From positions 229,501 to 293,500 of the forward strand of contig NZ_CP089538.1 of the NCBI RefSeq assembly GCF_021233055.1: a DNA stretch of 64,000 bases, given 5' to 3'. This document shows positions 53,497 to 62,904 of the stretch, piece by piece. Under the pieces are notes generated by a model that saw nothing but the letters and a program-made list of their open reading frames with translations, was not told the origin of the DNA and did not search any database. Numbering within the stretch: the stretch's first letter is position 1; each line of letters begins with the position of its first letter. This DNA is from Spirosoma oryzicola (GTDB lineage Bacteria > Bacteroidota > Bacteroidia > Cytophagales > Spirosomataceae). A program made the translations under genes and the position numbers.

Positions 53497-54000
53497 ATGC
53501 CGAAACGCCTGCTGAAATACAAGAATTACGATATTCACAGCATTACCACCGTCGCTGGTCTAGACGCAACCGCCCCACGTTATAATGCAAACATTGTTAG
53601 CTGGGTCATGACAACGGACATGAAGGCTACCGTAGTAGCCGTAGCGCTTTACAAAGTTGATTACACCATTGAACTAGTACGGGCAAGCGGTATTCTAAAC
53701 GTTAATCTGCTGGCTACCGACCAGACACGGCTGATTCGTAAGTTTGGTCAGCAGTCTGGTCGCACTAGCGACGGGCGGGCAATCGATAAACTGAAAAACG
53801 TGCCTTTTGCCCTTGACCAACGCGGTTGTCCATACCTGACAGAAGCCATCGGTTATGCGCAATGCTCCGTAATGCACAGTACTGATGCGGGCGATCATGA
53901 GCTTTTTATTTGTGAAGTACAGAAACAGATTGTGCTCAATCCCGACAAAGAAGTAATGACGTACGCTTTCCTGAAAGAAAAGAAACTGGTGCGTGGGTGA
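53497..54000 (+). CDS. Flavin-reductase-like domain protein
   Basis: 167 residues. The order VAGLDATAPRYNANIVSWVMTTDMK (in parts), VVAVALYKVDYTIELVRASG, NVNLLA and KFGQQSGR fits the FMN-binding split-barrel of the flavin reductase-like family, with GCPYLTEAIGYAQCSV towards the C-terminus. Soluble; probably uses FMN and NAD(P)H or binds flavin for a partner enzyme. No partner gene is adjacent. Confidence 0.8.
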   Translation: MPKRLLKYKNYDIHSITTVAGLDATAPRYNANIVSWVMTTDMKATVVAVALYKVDYTIELVRASGILNVNLLATDQTRLIRKFGQQSGRTSDGRAIDKLKNVPFALDQRGCPYLTEAIGYAQCSVMHSTDAGDHELFICEVQKQIVLNPDKEVMTYAFLKEKKLVRG

Positions 54001-54050
54001 TTAGCCACTTTTGTTACAGTTGACGGTAGTCTGATCACCTTATAGGGATT

Positions 54051-54171
54051 GGCTGTTGCGAAAGTCGGTATTGGTCTGAATGACCCGTTTAAGCTACCTG
54101 TTTTGAAGGGAAAAATCAGTCGAATAAGGATTACCAACTCAGCCCAGCGTTTCTCGACTTTTGCAACAGCC
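54051..54171. repeat. 121-bp MITE-like element with 17-bp terminal inverted repeats
   Basis: Ends GGCTGTTGCGAAAGTCG (54051-54067) and CGACTTTTGCAACAGCC (54155-54171) pair with one mismatch. GGCTGTTGCAAAAG-type ends resemble those of several insertion-sequence families. It has no coding capacity and sits between convergent genes. No target duplication was found. Confidence 0.45.
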
Positions 54172-54189
54172 ACATCGTGATAGACTCGA

Positions 54190-54708
54190 TTAGAACCGAT
54201 TGGCCGTAGCCGACACCTTTTTAGCTTCAAATACGTAGCGAACAAGCTGATTAAGGCTGTCGGGCTCAACAATATCGAAAGCCAGGTTCTGGGTTTGTGG
54301 CCCATAATAGCCAAAGGCACTAGCCCCGTCTCGATAAAATCCCACAATGTCGTTCGTCTGATTGGCCCGCTTAGCGATGATGTTCAAACCGCCAATATTA
54401 GCGATCTTATTCACCAGAAAGCCACGCGCTCCTTTCCGGTATACGTTGCGAAGAATTGACGCTTTCACTGTGCCATCGGGTTGGGGATTGGCCATACTAA
54501 TGCCGATGCGATGGGTAATCGTCGTACTATCCGGCATCAAAAAGGGTAAATAGCCATCGAAGGTTTTTTGGCCGTTTACATACTGCGTCAATCGGGTCAC
54601 TTCATACGTACCGATCGAACTCTTCAAATTGGTGGCTACCGGATCATCATCACGACGGCAACTACTCATCAGCAGAATGAACACGGCGAGGGAGAGCAAA
54701 TAATGCAT
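54190..54708 (-). CDS. Lipoprotein of unknown function
   Basis: 172 residues with a lipoprotein signal (MHYLLSLAVFILLMSSC). The mature part is a beta-rich lipocalin-like domain: GTYEVTRLTQYVNGQ, FLMPDSTTITHRIGI and DIVGFYRDGASAFGYYG, resembling small Bacteroidota lipocalin-type lipoproteins. Envelope-located. No better family. Confidence 0.7.
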   Translation of the reverse strand: MHYLLSLAVFILLMSSCRRDDDPVATNLKSSIGTYEVTRLTQYVNGQKTFDGYLPFLMPDSTTITHRIGISMANPQPDGTVKASILRNVYRKGARGFLVNKIANIGGLNIIAKRANQTNDIVGFYRDGASAFGYYGPQTQNLAFDIVEPDSLNQLVRYVFEAKKVSATANRF

Positions 54709-55086
54709 ACGAATAAATAGATTTGGTTTTGTAGATACGAGTCCACCCTTACGAAAAGCGTTGGGTTGCTGTCGGCTTAAAAGTTGTTAAATCAGTGTTA
54801 TTGATCAGGTAAGATAACTTGATCATCATCTTGCTTATTTAGAAAGCTATCCCTTTCCGAGCGTGCTCTAGCAAGTCCATTGGCGTCTTTTACGGAATAA
54901 AGGTTGGCATACCGCTTCAGGCTGTCATGGAAGTGACATGGCCGTTTCAAGAGTGGGTTTATAGTTCTAAATTTCCAGACTTTACAATTGCAGAGTAGGG
55001 TAAAATCTGCCTGCTTAAGGCTTATGTGTCGAGCAGCATAAGCCTCTTATTGACTTTTACAACAGCTATGGAGGTTATCTATCAAT
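54709..55086. other. 378-bp gap with decayed or regulatory sequence
   Basis: A short frame at about 54875-55000 lacks a start. A terminator-like hairpin AGGCTTATG/CATAAGCCT is at 55018-55045, and a sequence close to a MITE end (GACTTTTACAACAGC) follows near 55053-55067. Confidence 0.45.
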
Positions 55087-55293
55087 ATGTTATCGCCTGA
55101 CTCCGCTTTACTTCTTTGGCAAATCATTATATTAATCCAACTACTCGGATTAGTCTATAGCATTGTGCGTCTGTACAACCATCGGCTGGGTTTCAGGACG
55201 AAAACGGTTTGGTGCTTCATCATTCTATGCGTTCCTCTCGGCTGGGTTGTTTATCTAATCTTTAGGAAGCCGACCTATTCGACGGGTGACTGA
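55087..55293 (+). CDS. PLDc_N-like small membrane protein
   Basis: 68 residues with two membrane helices: LLLWQIIILIQLLGLVYSIV and VWCFIILCVPLGWVVYLIF. The pattern matches the N-terminal membrane module of cardiolipin synthase/phospholipase D-like proteins (PLDc_N), here alone. Such free modules occur in Bacteroidota with no known role. Confidence 0.75.
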   Translation: MLSPDSALLLWQIIILIQLLGLVYSIVRLYNHRLGFRTKTVWCFIILCVPLGWVVYLIFRKPTYSTGD

Positions 55294-55465
55294 GTCAGCG
55301 TAAGCAATCGGCAGCCAATGCCTGAGCTCTTTGCCGCAATGCCCGAATGGAACGGATAGTGTCTTTGTCGCCATCCCCACTAAACGCTAAGGATCGAGCA
55401 TCGGGGTAGTGCTTTTATTACCAGTAGTTTCTTCGAGAATTAGTTTCTCTAACCTAAAACCATTC

Positions 55466-56746
55466 ATGGAAAACTCCGCCGTGTACTTGGATAATCAGTG
55501 GGCCTGGTGGCACAAATTGCTATTTCGCTTCGCCTGCATTTACATCGTACTCTACACAACGATCTGGACCTGGATAGGCGACCTGCCTCTATTCAGCTTG
55601 ATTGGTGAGTACTACGGCAAAATGGAGAACTGGCTGGTGACGGCGGCTAACGATTACATATTTCATGTAAAGGACGAGCTGGTTCCATTGAACGGTAGCG
55701 GGGATACATCCTACGGATACGCTCAATTGTGTTTCTTTCTACTGGTTGCAGTCGTCGGTACAGTCATCTGGACAATTTTCGACAAACGGAAAGAATATAA
55801 CACGGGCTACTACTGGCTGATCGTGCTGGTTCGCTATTACGTAGCGATGATGGCGTTAGGCTACGGCATCATCAAGCTATTCGGACTGCAAATGATCTTT
55901 CCGTCGCTGAGCGCCTTGGCTACTCCGCTGGGTGATCTGCTGCCCATGCGGTTTTCCTGGTATTTTATTGGCTACTCGACGCCATACCAGTTCTTTTCGG
56001 GGGCCGTTGAGGTCGTAGCGGGCCTGCTGTTATTATTTCGGCGCACCAGTACGCTGGGAGCATTTGTGGCTGCAAGCGTGTTTCTTAACGTGATGATGCT
56101 GAATCTGTGCTATGACATTCCCGTCAAGCTATTTTCGATTCATTTGTTTCTGTTTAGTAGTTTTCTGCTGATCGCCGATGCCCGACGACTGCTTAACTTC
56201 TTTGTATTCAATAAATCGACCCAGCCACTGCCTCAGATCGTACTTCCTAAACAATGGATGCGACGGAGCAAAGTAGTGCTGAAAATCGCGTTTTTTATTT
56301 TGTTTCTGGTATTCCCTCTGATCAGATCGTATCAGGGTTGGTCATCGTCACAGCAAGCGTCTACTACACCAAAGCTGACCACCGGTTTTTTCTCGGTTGA
56401 TCAGTCGCAGGGTACAGCCGTCGATAGTCTGCGTTGGAAAGATATCGTTTTTGAACCGACGAATACGGGTAGCATTCACACCGCTGATACGCTATTCCGG
56501 CAACGGTATCACCGGGCTTATTTCAGCTATTCCTTTGATACCTTAAAACACACAATTGATTTCAAGCGGTCGTCTATGGATACGACGGCGCTGTTTACCA
56601 TGCAGTACGTAATGCCCGACACGAATCACATCGAGTTGCGTGGAAAAATTCGTAACGATTCAGTAGCAATGACGCTTAGACGCGAGAACCGCCGTTTTCA
56701 ATTGGCAGAAAAGCAATTTCACTGGCTTTCGGAGGCCAACCGTTAA
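55466..56746 (+). CDS. DoxX-like membrane protein
   Basis: 426 residues from the ATG at 55466 (MENSAVYLDNQWAWWHKLLF); an upstream in-frame start at 55409 would add 19 residues. About seven membrane helices. The central part (RYYVAMMALGYGIIKLFG, FSGAVEVVAGLLLLFRRTSTLG, LNVMMLNLCYDIPVK) resembles DoxX-family four-helix oxidoreductase-like proteins. A soluble C-terminal tail of about 130 residues follows, predicted periplasmic (TADTLFRQRYHRAYFSYS). Function unknown. Confidence 0.75.
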   Translation: MENSAVYLDNQWAWWHKLLFRFACIYIVLYTTIWTWIGDLPLFSLIGEYYGKMENWLVTAANDYIFHVKDELVPLNGSGDTSYGYAQLCFFLLVAVVGTVIWTIFDKRKEYNTGYYWLIVLVRYYVAMMALGYGIIKLFGLQMIFPSLSALATPLGDLLPMRFSWYFIGYSTPYQFFSGAVEVVAGLLLLFRRTSTLGAFVAASVFLNVMMLNLCYDIPVKLFSIHLFLFSSFLLIADARRLLNFFVFNKSTQPLPQIVLPKQWMRRSKVVLKIAFFILFLVFPLIRSYQGWSSSQQASTTPKLTTGFFSVDQSQGTAVDSLRWKDIVFEPTNTGSIHTADTLFRQRYHRAYFSYSFDTLKHTIDFKRSSMDTTALFTMQYVMPDTNHIELRGKIRNDSVAMTLRRENRRFQLAEKQFHWLSEANR

Positions 56747-56775
56747 AAGCGACGAAACACCAGTAAAATGCTTGC

Positions 56776-58299
56776 TTACAGGCGGATACTCTGACCAAGA
56801 ATGTCATCCAGATATTCCCGCGAGTTGGCTAGTCTAGGCACTTTATGCTGTCCACCTAGCTTGCCGCGCTGTTTCATCCAGGCGTAGAAGGTGCCGCGCG
56901 GAACGACGTGTATGCGGGGCTGTTTCAGAACCATATCGTTATAGCGCTTCGCGTCGTAGTCGGAGTTAACCTCGCGCAATGCCTGATCAAGGAGCTGGTT
57001 AAATCGCTGTTGGCTATCAGGCTCTCGCGAAAACTCGATTACCCATTCGTGGCAGCCGTTTGCGCCGTTGCTCATGTAAACTGGCCCCGCCGTGTAATCG
57101 GCAATAACCGCACCTGTGGCTTCGCAAGCCCGCGTTATGGCGGCTTCTGCATTCTCGACGATGATTTCTTCGCCAAACGCGTTGATGAAATGCTTCGTAC
57201 GACCACTGACTTTCAGGCGATGGGGGTATAGCGACGTGAAGCGCACGGTGTCGCCGATTCTGTAGCGCCACAAGCCGCCGTTTGTCGAAACGATCAGCGC
57301 GTAGTTTTTGTCTAGCTCCACTTCGTCGATGGTCAGGGCTTTGGGAAAAGGCTGATCCGCTTCCTGAATGGGGACGAACTCGTAGAAAATTCCATAATCG
57401 AGCATCAGAAGCATTTCACCGATTCGCGACAAATCGTCCTGAATGGCAAAGAACCCTTCCGAAGCGTTATAAACCTCCTGATACCGAACGGTTGACGAAG
57501 GAAAGACCTGCTGTTGAAACAACTCCCGGTAAGGCTGAAAATTTACCGCACCGTGAATCATAACTTCGAAGTTCGGCCACACGTCAAGAATGTTGGATTT
57601 ACCCGTGCGAGCCAGAATTTTGTCGATCAACACCAAGCCCCAGGTGGGTGCGCCCAGCATACTCGTCACGTTTTCCTGAGCCGTGACCTCCGCCATACGA
57701 TCCATTTTGGCTTCCCATTCATCCATGAGCGCAATGTCGATAGACGGTGTGCGGATGAACTGCGCCCAACTTGGCAAGTTTTTCATGACCACGGCGGACA
57801 CATCGCCAGCGGCACTGTTCGCACTGAATGGATTGGTATGCAGGCTACCACCAATCGAAAGTCCTTTGCCAGCAAAAGTCTGTGTATCTGGATTGTTGGC
57901 TACGTAAAGAGCCATCATATCCTTACCGCCTTTAAAGTGGCTTTCATCCAGCGACTCGGTCGTAACCGGAATGAATTTGCTGCGGGCGTTGGTTGTTCCT
58001 GACGATTTGGAAAACCAGCGCACCGGCGACGGCCAAAGTACCTTGTTTTCGCCTTTCATTACGCGCTCTATGTAGGGATAGAGATCTTCGTAACTTGAAA
58101 CAGGTACCTGGCGCTGGAAATCAGCAATCGTCTGAATTGAGCGGTAATCGTACTTTTTGCCCCATTCCGTTCGGCGACCTGCCCGGATGAGTTGCTCAAA
58201 AACCCGTTGCTGCACCGGACCTGGGTGTTGCATCATGGCCTCAATGCGCGGTAAACGCCGTTGCAGGAGCCATTTGAGCGTAGTATTGAGGAAGGTCAT
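56776..58299 (-). CDS. GH3-auxin-type adenylate-forming enzyme
   Basis: 507 residues from the ATG at 58299 (MTFLNTTLKWLLQRRLPRIE); an ATG at 58314 is also in frame. Family features: KSSGTTNARSKFIPVT (ATP loop), YNASEGFFAIQDD, and YRIGDTVRFTSLYPHRLKVSGRTKHFINAFGEE (in parts). These GH3-fold proteins adenylate a carboxylic acid and join it to an amino acid or similar amine. The substrate in bacteria is mostly unknown. Follows the GDPD gene by 72 bp. Confidence 0.9.
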   Translation of the reverse strand: MTFLNTTLKWLLQRRLPRIEAMMQHPGPVQQRVFEQLIRAGRRTEWGKKYDYRSIQTIADFQRQVPVSSYEDLYPYIERVMKGENKVLWPSPVRWFSKSSGTTNARSKFIPVTTESLDESHFKGGKDMMALYVANNPDTQTFAGKGLSIGGSLHTNPFSANSAAGDVSAVVMKNLPSWAQFIRTPSIDIALMDEWEAKMDRMAEVTAQENVTSMLGAPTWGLVLIDKILARTGKSNILDVWPNFEVMIHGAVNFQPYRELFQQQVFPSSTVRYQEVYNASEGFFAIQDDLSRIGEMLLMLDYGIFYEFVPIQEADQPFPKALTIDEVELDKNYALIVSTNGGLWRYRIGDTVRFTSLYPHRLKVSGRTKHFINAFGEEIIVENAEAAITRACEATGAVIADYTAGPVYMSNGANGCHEWVIEFSREPDSQQRFNQLLDQALREVNSDYDAKRYNDMVLKQPRIHVVPRGTFYAWMKQRGKLGGQHKVPRLANSREYLDDILGQSIRL

Positions 58300-58371
58300 A
58301 CCGTTAAAATACACATAAACTAACGTAGACAGCTAGGTTAGAGGTAGAAACTTACAAAAGCATTGGTTGGT

Positions 58372-59262
58372 TTACAAACGAGCCGCTCGATCAGGGTAAT
58401 CGGTAATCAAGCCATCAACACCCCACTCTTTCAGCCGTTTCATGTCGCTCAACTGGTTGACCGTCCACGGAATAACACTGATCCCCTGTTCGTGTAGCTG
58501 GGCAATCCGGCGCTGGTTCAGTAGTTTGTAGTGAGGGCTGTAGATAGCCGGTTTGAAGCCCAACTTCTGTATGTTTTTTTGGGGACTGCGCAGATTCTCG
58601 ATCAAAGCCGAAAGCCGGACGTTAGGGTATTTGCCCGCATCGATCTGTTGCTTCCAATGGGTCAGGATGGCAAAGTCAAAGCTTTGAATAACAACACGTT
58701 CGGCTGGTAAGGTCTGGTTGATGACGGATTCAACAAGGTCGCAGAAAGCGGCTGGTTCTGGCTGGCTTATGTTGTACTCAGACGGAACGCTCTTTAGCTC
58801 AATGTTGTAAGAAAATGCCGGTAGATTATGCGCTTTTCTGTAGGCTTCTGCCTGCTCAATAACTTCGCTCAGCAAAGGCTTGTAAGTCTGGATTTTCTGT
58901 TGTTCGGGATAGGCGGAGTTGCCGTTTGAACCGATGTCGTAGCGCTTGACATCGGCATAATTCATTCGATAAATGAGCAGACTTTTCTGGTCTTTCTTAT
59001 CAACTGGTTTCCCGTCCGGTGTTATGCTGTAGGCCGCATTGAAGTAGGGTTCATGCGAAACAACCACCTGTCGGTCTTTGCTAATGACCACATCCAGCTC
59101 CAGCGTTGTCACGCCCAGTTCCAGCGCTTTGAGAAAGGCCGGAATCGTATTTTCAGGCATCAATCCCCGGCAGCCCCGGTGCCCCTGTACATCAAACGCG
59201 GGCGGAGTAGCCGAGGTAAAAAGGGTGGCAATCACGCAACTAAGTAGAACGTTAAAACCCAT
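58372..59262 (-). CDS. Glycerophosphodiester phosphodiesterase
   Basis: 296 residues with a signal peptide (MGFNVLLSCVIATLFTSATP). Active-site motif QGHRGCRGLMPENTIPAF (HRGxRGxxPENT) and ELDVVISKDRQVVVSHEP with Asp/His. Hydrolyses glycerophosphodiesters from phospholipids in the periplasm to glycerol-3-phosphate. -7 element at 59283. Possibly part of the SusD locus transcription unit, but it has its own promoter-like site. Confidence 0.92.
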   Translation of the reverse strand: MGFNVLLSCVIATLFTSATPPAFDVQGHRGCRGLMPENTIPAFLKALELGVTTLELDVVISKDRQVVVSHEPYFNAAYSITPDGKPVDKKDQKSLLIYRMNYADVKRYDIGSNGNSAYPEQQKIQTYKPLLSEVIEQAEAYRKAHNLPAFSYNIELKSVPSEYNISQPEPAAFCDLVESVINQTLPAERVVIQSFDFAILTHWKQQIDAGKYPNVRLSALIENLRSPQKNIQKLGFKPAIYSPHYKLLNQRRIAQLHEQGISVIPWTVNQLSDMKRLKEWGVDGLITDYPDRAARL

Positions 59263-59282
59263 AGGCCTGATTGGTGGAGTCC

Positions 59283-59290
59283 CAAAAGTA
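59283..59290 (-). promoter_or_regulatory. -7 element (TACTTTTG) of the GDPD gene
   Basis: TAnnTTTG match on the minus strand 21 bp before the ATG; no -33 TTG. Confidence 0.35.
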
Positions 59291-59301
59291 CACTTTCTTT
59301 T

Positions 59302-62300
59302 TTAGTTAGGCTCGCTCGAAACCACTCGTGAGGATTGCGATAGGTAGCCGCCCCCCCAATCAAACTCTACTCTGCGTCTGTTTTTTAAACTGGTAAACAC
59401 CTCGGTTGGCTTGACTCGCCGGTATCTTGTCTGATCGTTTGTTTGGGTAAAAACGCGAACGGGACCGTTGTTTTGCGTGGCGATGTGACAAAGTTTTCCG
59501 TTAGCAAGCAGGACTGTCGCCAGTGCTTTGGCGTCTCCATCGACAACAAAACCTGACTGAGCGGGAGAAAGAGGTTTAAAGTGACCACGTCCATCGCCTA
59601 GCAGACATAGCCCCAATCCGGCATCTTGCCAACCCGACAAAACTTCGTTGGCGTAGTCGTTGCCGATCAGCAGCAGATCCAGGTTACCATCGTGGTTAAG
59701 GTCAGTAGAAATAGTGCCGAACACGGGCGAAAATTGAGCCTCTATAGGCAGCGTATGCAGGACAAGCGTTCCGTTTCGGTTCTCGATGTAAGCCGATGAT
59801 GTGAAGGTTGCCCGTTTATGAATGGCTGATTGTTGCTGATCGCTGTCCAGCAGGTCGGCTAATTTTAGTTTGCCGTAAGTAGCGTAGGACGTCATTTTCT
59901 TTTTCAACGACGGAACCTGATCGGTTAGCACATCACGCGGGTGAATCGGGTATTCGGTGTCGCCGTTGAAAAAACTCAGGATGGGGTCAAGCGTACCATT
60001 CTTGTCATAATCAGCCGCGTAAACTGATACCGGGTGAGAATCGGATGCCTGAAAGCGATTGTTCAGGCCCAAATTGCCCGCTACGTAATCCATGTCGCCA
60101 TCGTTATCAAAATCACCCGCCGTCAGGCTATTCCAGAATCCGACCGCTTTTTCCAGCGACGGCATGGACGCAGCTGCCAACCGGCGACCTTGCTGATTTT
60201 TAAAAACGCTAACAGGCATGAACTCGCCCGCTATCAGTAGGTCCGGCCAGGAATCGTTATCCACATCTGTCCAGAGCGCTGCGCAGATCAATCCGGCCTG
60301 ACTAAGCCCAGGCGCTAGCTGGTCGGTGACGTCAGTAAATCGAACAGTACCCTTATCGCTATCATTGCGGAGAATGCAGCTCCGGGCCGGTTCAGGGTAT
60401 CGCTGTGGTTTTATGCGCCCCCCGACAAACAAATCGAGGTCGCCGTCGTGGTCGAAGTCCGTCGCTACGATACACGATCCGCTTGACGTGGTGTTAGGTA
60501 ATGATTGAACAGCGGCCCGAAAATTTCCCTTTCCGTCGTTTAGATACAGGCTGTCCTGATAGCGGGCTTCGTTTTGCCCAAACTCGGTGCTACCGTGAAC
60601 GGCGTACAAATCGAGGTCGCCGTCTTTATCGGCGTCAAACAGCAAAACACCGGTTTCTTCGGGTTCTTTCGCCGGTCGATCTTTACGAGAAAAATGACTT
60701 TTGCCAGATGACGTAGCTTGTTGCAGAAAGAAAGTGCCGCCCCGGTGAGCCGGTCCCCCAATGTAGATATCGTCCAGCCCGTTGCCGTCTATATCGCCTA
60801 CCGCTAAGCTTGGACCAATCTGTGAGTGCTTGTGCACAAGTAAGGTTTGCTGGGCTTTATAATCCACAAAATCGTCTTCCTGATGCTGAAACGACAAACC
60901 GAGTGGTGCAGAAACTTCGGTAAATAAAGCTTTCTCGACAGGCTGTAACTGCATGAATGCGGCTGGTTGCGCGGTGGCCGAACGTTCGTCGAGGGTGACC
61001 GTTTTGTTGGTCAATATATTTTTGAGTAGCTGACCGGTACCAGATGGCCATAGTATTTTTAGCGAATCGATTCGCTGTGCTTTGCCTAACCCCAGATGAA
61101 CGCCCGATTCCATTGACGATTGATAACCACGCTGTCGGATGTATTCGGTGTAGCGAACTGTCCCGTTTGTCCAGATGGCGATTTTAGCACCTAAGCCTTC
61201 CCGATTACCCGGTTTCCCCGCTAGTTTTAGTTTTAAAAAGCGATTGGTTGACGAGTCGGTGGCGTTTTCGATGGTCCTGTTGCGATAAATGAAAGCCGGA
61301 TCGTTGATGTTATTCATCACCAGATCCAGATCGCCGTCATTATCGAAATCGGCGTAGGCCGTACCGTTCGTAAATGACGGTTCATTCAGCCCCCAATCAC
61401 CAGCAACGTTCGCAAAATGGAGGCCATCGCCTTTGTTGTGGAACAGGAAATTTGGTTTGTAAACGGGTTCCAAATCCTCGATTCGCTTCAAAAGTTGCGC
61501 ACGTCGGTCGGCATCCGTACCAAATGTCCCAGCATCCCGGTTGTAGCTCGTGAAGTCTAGGTCAGTGATGTCTTTGCGGTAGCCGTTTGTGATCAGCAAA
61601 TCACGAAGTCCGTCGTTGTCCAGATCGGCAAAAAGCGCACTCCAGCTCCAATCGGTTGCGGCTGTACCCGTCAGGTAGCCGATATCACTGAAAAGAGGTA
61701 GCGCCCCCGCTTTATCGGATGCATATCCCCGATTGAGTTGAAGGACATTACGAACGTACTGCGTCTGATAACCCAGCCGTTGCGCCATCTGAAAACGGTC
61801 GTACGGAATGGTCGAAAACATGGTTTTCTGCCGTAAGTTATCGTCGGGAAGCATATCGACTACGGCCAGATCATTCAGACCGTCGTTGTTGATGTCAGCT
61901 ATATCAACACCCATGCTATTATGACTCTGGTGCTTGAGCGTTTCCGCTATCCGGTTGGTAAACGTGCCGTTTTGATTGTTGACGAGCCAGACGTCGTTGG
62001 ACTGGAAATCATTGGCGACATAAATGTCAGACCAGCCGTCTGCGTTTATGTCGTTGATCACGACGCCTAGTCCCCAGCCTTCGTGTAGTAAACCTGCCTG
62101 CGCCGAAACATCGGTAAAATGCGGGACAGCCGGACCAGAGCCTACCTTGCTCGAAGAACCATCGTTGCGAAATAGCTTGTCCCGACTTTTGGCCGAGCCG
62201 TCGTTGCGAGGGCCTATCACGTTGTTTCGGTTAAACGCTTCCAGCGCATTGGTCAGTAGAAAAACGTCAAGGTCACCATCGCGGTCGTAATCCAGGAAAG

Positions 62301-62823
62301 TCGCCTGCGTCGAGTAGCTGGAGTCGGCTAATCCCGCTGTTTGTGCGGTTTCCCGAAAACGGGGATTGCCATTGGCGTCATTGCCCAGATTAAGAAACAG
62401 CAGATTAGGAACGGCCCGGTCCCGATTGGGATGAACCGTCGAGACGTAAATATCCTGCCGACCGTCCTGGTTTATATCGGCCACGGCTACCCCCGTGCAC
62501 CAGGATGTAGTGCCGACACCCGCTTGTTTCGTAATGTCTTCGAACTTAAAGTTTCCTTTGTTAAGATACAGCTTGCTCGACACCTGATTGCCCGCAAAAA
62601 AGACATCGCTCAACCCGTCGCCGTTAAAATCGCCGACGCCAACGCCCCCGCCATTGTAGATGTATTCGAACTCCAGTACGTTCAACGAGTCACTTTCGGT
62701 AATGGTATTGGCAAAATCGATACCCGTCTGATTGGCGTCTAAGCGCTCAAACCGGGGTGTTTGACGGGTGCAGCCAGCGAGTGTAACGACAAGTAAGAGA
62801 GTTCGTGTGAGCAATGAGCGCAT
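59302..62823 (-). CDS. FG-GAP/VCBS-repeat lipoprotein with ASPIC/UnbV domain
   Basis: 1173 residues from the ATG at 62823 (MRSLLTRTLLLVVTLAGC, lipoprotein signal). About a dozen FG-GAP calcium loops, e.g. DFNGDGLSDVFFAGN, DINQDGRQDIYVST, DYDRDGDLDVFLL, DFDNDGDLDLVMN, forming beta-propellers. A UnbV/ASPIC domain lies mid-protein (about 555-640: KLAGKPGNREGLGAKIAIW). Usually surface-exposed and found with SusCD systems, as here, likely binding a glycan on the outer membrane. 81 bp after SusD, with a terminator between. Confidence 0.88.
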   Translation of the reverse strand: MRSLLTRTLLLVVTLAGCTRQTPRFERLDANQTGIDFANTITESDSLNVLEFEYIYNGGGVGVGDFNGDGLSDVFFAGNQVSSKLYLNKGNFKFEDITKQAGVGTTSWCTGVAVADINQDGRQDIYVSTVHPNRDRAVPNLLFLNLGNDANGNPRFRETAQTAGLADSSYSTQATFLDYDRDGDLDVFLLTNALEAFNRNNVIGPRNDGSAKSRDKLFRNDGSSSKVGSGPAVPHFTDVSAQAGLLHEGWGLGVVINDINADGWSDIYVANDFQSNDVWLVNNQNGTFTNRIAETLKHQSHNSMGVDIADINNDGLNDLAVVDMLPDDNLRQKTMFSTIPYDRFQMAQRLGYQTQYVRNVLQLNRGYASDKAGALPLFSDIGYLTGTAATDWSWSALFADLDNDGLRDLLITNGYRKDITDLDFTSYNRDAGTFGTDADRRAQLLKRIEDLEPVYKPNFLFHNKGDGLHFANVAGDWGLNEPSFTNGTAYADFDNDGDLDLVMNNINDPAFIYRNRTIENATDSSTNRFLKLKLAGKPGNREGLGAKIAIWTNGTVRYTEYIRQRGYQSSMESGVHLGLGKAQRIDSLKILWPSGTGQLLKNILTNKTVTLDERSATAQPAAFMQLQPVEKALFTEVSAPLGLSFQHQEDDFVDYKAQQTLLVHKHSQIGPSLAVGDIDGNGLDDIYIGGPAHRGGTFFLQQATSSGKSHFSRKDRPAKEPEETGVLLFDADKDGDLDLYAVHGSTEFGQNEARYQDSLYLNDGKGNFRAAVQSLPNTTSSGSCIVATDFDHDGDLDLFVGGRIKPQRYPEPARSCILRNDSDKGTVRFTDVTDQLAPGLSQAGLICAALWTDVDNDSWPDLLIAGEFMPVSVFKNQQGRRLAAASMPSLEKAVGFWNSLTAGDFDNDGDMDYVAGNLGLNNRFQASDSHPVSVYAADYDKNGTLDPILSFFNGDTEYPIHPRDVLTDQVPSLKKKMTSYATYGKLKLADLLDSDQQQSAIHKRATFTSSAYIENRNGTLVLHTLPIEAQFSPVFGTISTDLNHDGNLDLLLIGNDYANEVLSGWQDAGLGLCLLGDGRGHFKPLSPAQSGFVVDGDAKALATVLLANGKLCHIATQNNGPVRVFTQTNDQTRYRRVKPTEVFTSLKNRRRVEFDWGGGYLSQSSRVVSSEPN

Positions 62824-62833
62824 AGTCGACAGG

Positions 62834-62871
62834 CAAAATCCCCGGCATAGCAACGAAGGCCAGCCGGGGAT
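62834..62871 (-). terminator. Terminator or attenuator between susD and the FG-GAP gene
   Basis: Nine-base stem ATCCCCGGC/GCCGGGGAT (62838-62846, 62863-62871) followed by TTTT on the minus strand. Confidence 0.7.
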
Positions 62872-62904
62872 CGTATTGGATACTTTTATCTAGAGAAACA
62901 ACGC

